DNA of 64,000 nt. Source: Hyphomicrobiales bacterium. GTDB taxonomy: Bacteria; Pseudomonadota; Alphaproteobacteria; Rhizobiales; Rhizobiaceae. The notes under the pieces are model-generated. The model saw only the letters and a program-made list of their open reading frames with translations, had not been told where the DNA came from and searched no databases. The translations under genes were made by a program, and so were the position numbers. Position 1 is the first letter of the stretch. Each line of letters begins with the position of its first letter. The stretch lies in assembly GCA_900469445.1 (NCBI GenBank), contig UBXM01000006.1:372001-436000 (forward strand), written 5' to 3'. Positions 63,585 through 64,000 of the stretch are shown in pieces.

Positions 63585-64000
63585 TTCGGTCTCCGGTGAA
63601 GAAGTGCCATCCGCAAGCATTGGCAAACGGTCTCGTCTCGCTGGTTGATGAGCTCATGGCGGAAGGTCACGATGCCCGCCGCCGGGCGTGAACGGCTCTC
63701 CTTCAGGTCCGTGACCTCGGTTTCTGCGCGCATCGTATCGCCGATGAAGACCGGTTTCGGCATGACCAGTTTGTCGTAGCCGAGATTGGCGACAAGCGTG
63801 CCGAGCGTTGTGTCTCCGACGGAAAGCCCAACCATAAGAGCGAAGGTGAAGGTGCCGTTGACGAGGATCTGACCGAACTCGCTTGCCTTCGCCGCCTCGA
63901 TATCGAGATGCAGCGGTTGCGGGTTATGGGTCATGGTTGAAAAGAGAAGATTGTCGGTTTCCGTCACCGTTCGACGAATTTCATGGGCAATGCGATCGCC
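63581..64000 (-). CDS. MaoC-type acyl-CoA dehydratase (5' end outside window)
   Basis: At least 139 codons, open to the window edge, so the N-terminus is missing; the GTG at 63967 is internal (upstream residues read [20 protein letters not shown]). The hot-dog hydratase motif is present as [20 protein letters not shown] followed by [20 protein letters not shown]. It overlaps the CitE-like gene by an ATGA. Such MaoC-CitE pairs act on mesaconyl-/methylmalyl-CoA-like intermediates. Confidence 0.82.
   Translation of the reverse strand, partial: GDRIAHEIRRTVTETDNLLFSTMTHNPQPLHLDIEAAKASEFGQILVNGTFTFALMVGLSVGDTTLGTLVANLGYDKLVMPKPVFIGDTMRAETEVTDLKESRSRPAAGIVTFRHELINQRDETVCQCLRMALLHRRPK

Overview
The window looks like chromosome or chromid sequence from a Rhizobiaceae-type alphaproteobacterium (Rhizobium, Neorhizobium or Agrobacterium relative). 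The reasons are high GC coding sequence with many ATGA/TGATG start-stop overlaps, several short proteins of rhizobial type, a pccB-pccA pair, a TIGR02587/TIGR02588 pair, a LOV kinase with a single-domain receiver, and several promoters matching the EcfG/RpoE2 general stress consensus (GGAAC, 16-17 bp, CGTT). I see no tRNA, rRNA, CRISPR array, insertion sequence or replication origin.

Left part (1-11.5 kb): the first 5.2 kb is the N-terminal part of a giant repeat adhesin on the minus strand (DUF4347, propeller-like segment, SdrD B-like domain, then ~812-bp cadherin/Ig-like repeats) that runs off the left edge. Divergent from it is a tightly packed export operon: a TolC-like lipoprotein, a periplasmic HlyD adaptor, a GAF-HlyD membrane adaptor and an M50 metalloprotease-HlyD fusion. 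It contains no ABC ATPase, so it is a candidate non-canonical adhesin export or processing system. An EcfG-type promoter lies directly upstream of the adhesin.

11.5-30 kb: a sorbosone-dehydrogenase/DUF2231 pair (minus); an operon of an MdoH-like glucosyltransferase, a zinc dehydrogenase, a QueD/PTPS-like protein lacking canonical catalytic residues, a glycosyltransferase and a methyltransferase, which together suggest an undescribed small-molecule or glycan pathway; a LOV blue-light histidine kinase with a degenerate ATPase domain plus its receiver; and a run of stress-promoter-linked membrane genes, namely a 64-aa protein, TIGR02587/02588 and a caa3-type oxidase operon with a fused subunit I-III and a triheme cytochrome c. 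Three short minus-strand genes and an RBBP9-like hydrolase follow.

30-40 kb: a FadR-type regulator divergent from galactonate dehydratase-like dgoD, a 2'-5' RNA ligase, pccB-pccA (propionyl-CoA carboxylase), a long tail-specific protease (prc), and a frameshifted gene remnant.

40-62 kb is a sugar-acid and sugar catabolic island. A DUF1537 four-carbon-acid kinase and a GntR regulator precede a divergent locus: BNR protein, PdxA2 and Fe-dependent dehydrogenase on the minus strand; an Opp/Dpp-type importer, a DapA-family aldolase, a 2-hydroxyacid dehydrogenase, an Ldh2-type dehydrogenase and an FAH-family hydratase on the plus strand. Paired TTGNCAA palindromes lie between the two halves. Next comes an enteric-style L-rhamnose module: FucO-like reductase, RhaS-like AraC regulator, rhaB, rhaA, rhaD and rhaM.

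The right end carries ilvE, a CitE-like lyase and a MaoC-type dehydratase cut by the window edge, all on the minus strand. All names are sequence-reading inferences from motifs and family resemblance; no database search was run.
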